From assembly GCA_020860565.1 (NCBI GenBank), contig JAJBUA010000081.1, positions 1 to 35,559 of the forward strand: DNA of 35,559 nt. The letters run 5' to 3'. Every line of letters starts with the position of its first letter. Within the stretch, counting starts at the first letter, position 1. The stretch is from Clostridiales bacterium. Its GTDB lineage: Bacteria; Bacillota; Clostridia; Lachnospirales; Lachnospiraceae. Position numbers and translations under genes: made by a program. Shown one piece after another: positions 32,858-35,559 of this stretch. The notes beneath the pieces were generated by a model that saw only the letters and a program-made list of their open reading frames with translations, was not told the origin of the DNA and did no database searches.

Positions 32858-34291
32858 CTAAATGATATTTTTTAATACAACGGACTTTGTATGAGTCATC
32901 TCATCAAACGTGGATAAAACTCCCTCAGTTCCGATTCCAGACTGTTTGTAACCTCCAAACGGCATCTCAAAACTCCTGAAGAAGCTTGCACCGTTAATGA
33001 TGGTTCCTCCGCATTCCAGAGCCGCGCATACCTTCATGGCTGTTTTCATGTTCTCCGTGAATACACAGCCACACAGGCCAAATTTAGAACTGTTGGCGAT
33101 CTCGATTGCTTCTTCAACCGTATCAAAAGCAATAATCGGAACGACCGGTCCAAAAATCTCCATATCAATCGCAACATCTGCCGTCTTCGGCACATCGGCT
33201 ATTACGGTAGGAGCGATAAACGCTCCGTTGCGGGTACCGCCAAGGATAATTTTTCCTCCCTGCTCCACGGTATGCCGGATCTGCTCTTCCACCTTAATCG
33301 CTGCTTTTTCACTGATCAGGCAGCCGATCTGGCTTGTCTCATCAGAAGGCATTCCCTGCTTTAACTGGCTGATACGTGCGACGGCCTTTTTGGTAAATTC
33401 CTCCACCCTGTTTTTCTGAATCAGGAATCTCTTGGATGCGCAACATACCTGTCCGGTATTATACATCCGTCCCCAGATCAGTTCTTCTACCGCCAGATCC
33501 ACATCCGCGTCTTCCAGCACGATAAATGCGTCATTTCCTCCGAGTTCCAACGCAACATGGGTCAGGTTCTTTGCCGCTGTAATTGCGGTCTCAATTCCTA
33601 CCTCCGTGGAACCGGTCAGCGTAATCAGATGTACATCCTTATTTGCGCAAAGCCAGGAACCCACCGTCGAACCGCGTCCGGTGATCACTTCAATTGCCCC
33701 GGGTGTTACTCCGGCCTCTCCCAGAAGAGCCGTCAATTTACAAAGCGTCAGCGGATTATCCGTAGACGGTTTTACGATCGCCGCATTTCCTGCCAGAAGC
33801 GCCGGCGCCACCTTCTGATCAAACAAATCGCATGGGAAGTTAAACGGGATGACACAGGCAACAACGCCTAACGGCTCTCTCCTTGTAATCAGGATATGTT
33901 TATCTTGTCCTGCTTCCATTCCTGCCGGAATTGTCTCGCCATAGAGATGTTTCGCCCTCTCAGAAAAAGCCTTAAATGCGATCGGAATATTTGCAATTTC
34001 TGCCCTGGCTTCCGTAATCGGCTTTCCGGTTTCTGCGGAAAGAGTCTGAGCCAGATCTTCCTTATTTTCTTCAACCAGATTCAGAAATTGATACAGGATT
34101 TCCACTTTCTGATATACAGGTACATCTGCCCAGATCTTCTGTGCCTCCAGCGCTTTTGCAACTGCCAGATCGACGTCCTCCTTTGTCGCTGACGGGACTG
34201 TATCGACTACTTCATTTGTCGCCGGGTTAATAACTTCAATAACTTCGCCGCTCGATGCATCAACCGACGCGCCGCCGATAAACATTTTCAT
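32858..34291 (-). CDS. NAD(P)-dependent aldehyde dehydrogenase (succinate-semialdehyde dehydrogenase-like)
   Basis: 477 residues. Oxidises an aldehyde to an acid. Asn151 is in PFNFP, the cofactor-binding loop is TGSTEVG, Glu249 in ALELGGND is the general base, and Cys283 in GQVCCASKR is the catalytic nucleophile. Overall resemblance is to the GabD/YneI/lactaldehyde dehydrogenase branch, but the substrate is not determined by sequence. The frame extends to 34339; the ATG at 34291 has AAGGAGA 9 bases upstream and starts the usual N-terminus MKMFIGG. It lies 37 bases after the FIST gene and converges with the IclR gene. Confidence 0.93.
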   Translation of the reverse strand: MKMFIGGASVDASSGEVIEVINPATNEVVDTVPSATKEDVDLAVAKALEAQKIWADVPVYQKVEILYQFLNLVEENKEDLAQTLSAETGKPITEARAEIANIPIAFKAFSERAKHLYGETIPAGMEAGQDKHILITRREPLGVVACVIPFNFPCDLFDQKVAPALLAGNAAIVKPSTDNPLTLCKLTALLGEAGVTPGAIEVITGRGSTVGSWLCANKDVHLITLTGSTEVGIETAITAAKNLTHVALELGGNDAFIVLEDADVDLAVEELIWGRMYNTGQVCCASKRFLIQKNRVEEFTKKAVARISQLKQGMPSDETSQIGCLISEKAAIKVEEQIRHTVEQGGKIILGGTRNGAFIAPTVIADVPKTADVAIDMEIFGPVVPIIAFDTVEEAIEIANSSKFGLCGCVFTENMKTAMKVCAALECGGTIINGASFFRSFEMPFGGYKQSGIGTEGVLSTFDEMTHTKSVVLKNII

Positions 34292-34328
34292 AAGATCAGA
34301 TCTCCTTTCCGAATCATTTCTTGACCAA

Positions 34329-35492
34329 CTATGCTTCAAATCCCGTGAAAGAAAGCATCAGACCACCACAGGTATTCCGGTCGTCTGCCTCAACGCCATA
34401 CTCTCCGAAAGTAAATTCTACGATGAACGGGACATCTCCTGCCTCTTTCTTAATCTGTTCAGCCACTTCGTCAATACGGCTGTCAATACCGGCTCTCCTG
34501 CCGCCGCAGTGAACCAGATGATATGCGCCTGCAGGCACACCCAGCTTTTCTTTCAGGCTGGCCAGTGTTTCCCCGGTCGAATTCACCAGTTCATCTACAG
34601 AAGCCTCCATACGAACAACCGCAGTTCCAACAGCAAGATCATTTCCTATATTCATCGTTAAATCATCGTTGCCGTTCATCGGATGACGGATAGCCGTAAG
34701 ATCTCCCAGGCGATCCTTAACACCCAACGGGGAGGTAATGGAAGCTGCGAGAAGATTTCCGCCTTTGAGATCATCCACACTCATCCCTCTCCAGTCTGCA
34801 TATTTCTGCAGCGCCGGAGCTCCGTCAATCTCTGCCAAAACCCGCTTATCATTTACTTTCGTTATGACACCCATATCCGAAGTTTCGTTATATGCTCCCG
34901 TGAATTTGTTCGCCATCTTTTTGCCTGTATAGAAGAAGGCAACGACAACTCCATCCGCGAAAACACCCTTGTCTGTATACAGCTTCCAGTTTCCTTCAAT
35001 CGTATTATCTGCCGCGGTGCCTCCGAAGAAAGGTACACGCCCGATCACCTTTGTAATTCCCTTAACATAGGACTCCTCTTCTCCTGATGGCGCTGCCATA
35101 TAATAATAATCCGGAGGAACATCTTTTCCTGCTTTTTCCATCGCTGCCTTTGCGGCTTTCTCACCTGCCATAATCGGACAGCATGTTTTCTCGACCGCAG
35201 CAACACCAATGATCATATCCGGGTCAGATACCGCCATAATCCCGACAAAACCATCTTCGCTGCTGATAAATCCTTCCGGCGTAATGATTCCGGTATAGGA
35301 TGTATTTCCTATTAACGGAATACCAGGCATTTCATCGGCAATCCCGGCAATCATTGCATCCAGATCATAGTCGCAGCTTGCATACACATAGGCAAGATTA
35401 ATGGAAGAAAGACCTTCTTTTGCTTTTTTCGCGGCCTCTGCACCCGCCAGCTTTGGATTACTATTTGTGCTGGAACCAACATTAGCTTTCAT
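34329..35492 (-). CDS. Stand-alone FIST-domain (FIST_N plus FIST_C) protein
   Basis: 387 residues, soluble, no signal peptide or membrane segment. The N-terminal FIST domain (about 1-215) includes SSINLAYVYASCDYD, PLIGNTSYTGIITPEG and the FGGTAADN turn. The C-terminal FIST_C domain (about 225-380) includes LAEIDGAPALQKY and ends with EFTFGEYGVEADDRNTCGG in pieces. FIST is a predicted small-ligand sensor usually fused to signalling outputs; none is present here. It is immediately upstream of the aldehyde dehydrogenase gene, so it may sense or bind a related metabolite. A GAGGAGG ribosome site and a TATAAT lie just upstream (35495-35515). Confidence 0.88.
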   Translation of the reverse strand: MKANVGSSTNSNPKLAGAEAAKKAKEGLSSINLAYVYASCDYDLDAMIAGIADEMPGIPLIGNTSYTGIITPEGFISSEDGFVGIMAVSDPDMIIGVAAVEKTCCPIMAGEKAAKAAMEKAGKDVPPDYYYMAAPSGEEESYVKGITKVIGRVPFFGGTAADNTIEGNWKLYTDKGVFADGVVVAFFYTGKKMANKFTGAYNETSDMGVITKVNDKRVLAEIDGAPALQKYADWRGMSVDDLKGGNLLAASITSPLGVKDRLGDLTAIRHPMNGNDDLTMNIGNDLAVGTAVVRMEASVDELVNSTGETLASLKEKLGVPAGAYHLVHCGGRRAGIDSRIDEVAEQIKKEAGDVPFIVEFTFGEYGVEADDRNTCGGLMLSFTGFEA

Positions 35493-35559
35493 GATATAGT
35501 ACCTCCTCGTATTATAAAGTAGTAGTGTTTAGAGTCCCTCTCCAAGGACTTGTGCTATA

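Overview
The window reads as a chromosomal segment from a Clostridia-class Firmicute, most likely Lachnospiraceae. The evidence is gene content and order: dgt-dnaG-rpoD-trmK-nif3, nnr-alr-mazF, rex, a TGS-domain nucleoside kinase, a heterodimeric ABC exporter and DUF436. Strong GGAGG-type ribosome sites and TTGACA-17-TATAAT promoters agree with this. No search was run, so family names rest on motif recognition. Most genes lie on the minus strand.

Layout. 1-150: start of an FAD-dependent oxidoreductase that runs off the edge. 375-6539 (minus): a YebC-family factor with its own promoter and terminator, then ABC-F ATPase > NAD(P)HX repair enzyme > alanine racemase > MazF toxin, with no antitoxin gene beside the toxin. 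6880-7542 (plus): redox repressor Rex, with a sigma-A promoter and terminator, flanked on both sides by copies of a hairpin repeat. 7590-7860: a hairpin-rich intergenic block. 7876-15080 (minus): transketolase > putative C39-like cysteine peptidase > HAD phosphatase > two ABC exporter half-transporters, probably one transcript. 15233-15580 (minus): RNase P RNA with a consensus promoter and terminator. 15623-22908 (minus): dgt > dnaG > rpoD > trmK > nif3 > nucleoside kinase, a macromolecular-synthesis cluster.

23.1-31 kb is an accessory zone with visible decay. It holds a secreted transglutaminase-like protein directly abutting a beheaded GH5 cellulase relic, a lipoprotein, DUF436, a tyrosine phosphatase, a DUF3232-like protein, an IS200-type insertion-sequence stub, a MerR regulator that has lost its DNA-binding domain, a frameshifted MATE transporter, and a putative esterase.

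31-35.5 kb is a catabolic block: deoxyribose-phosphate aldolase (minus) diverging from an IclR-family regulator (plus), then a FIST-domain protein and an NAD(P)-dependent aldehyde dehydrogenase as a two-gene minus-strand unit. No tRNA, CRISPR array or prophage was seen. The most interesting items are the two families of structured intergenic repeats, the antitoxin-less mazF, the putative C39-like peptidase beside transketolase, the FIST-ALDH-IclR block, and the IS200-scarred decay zone.
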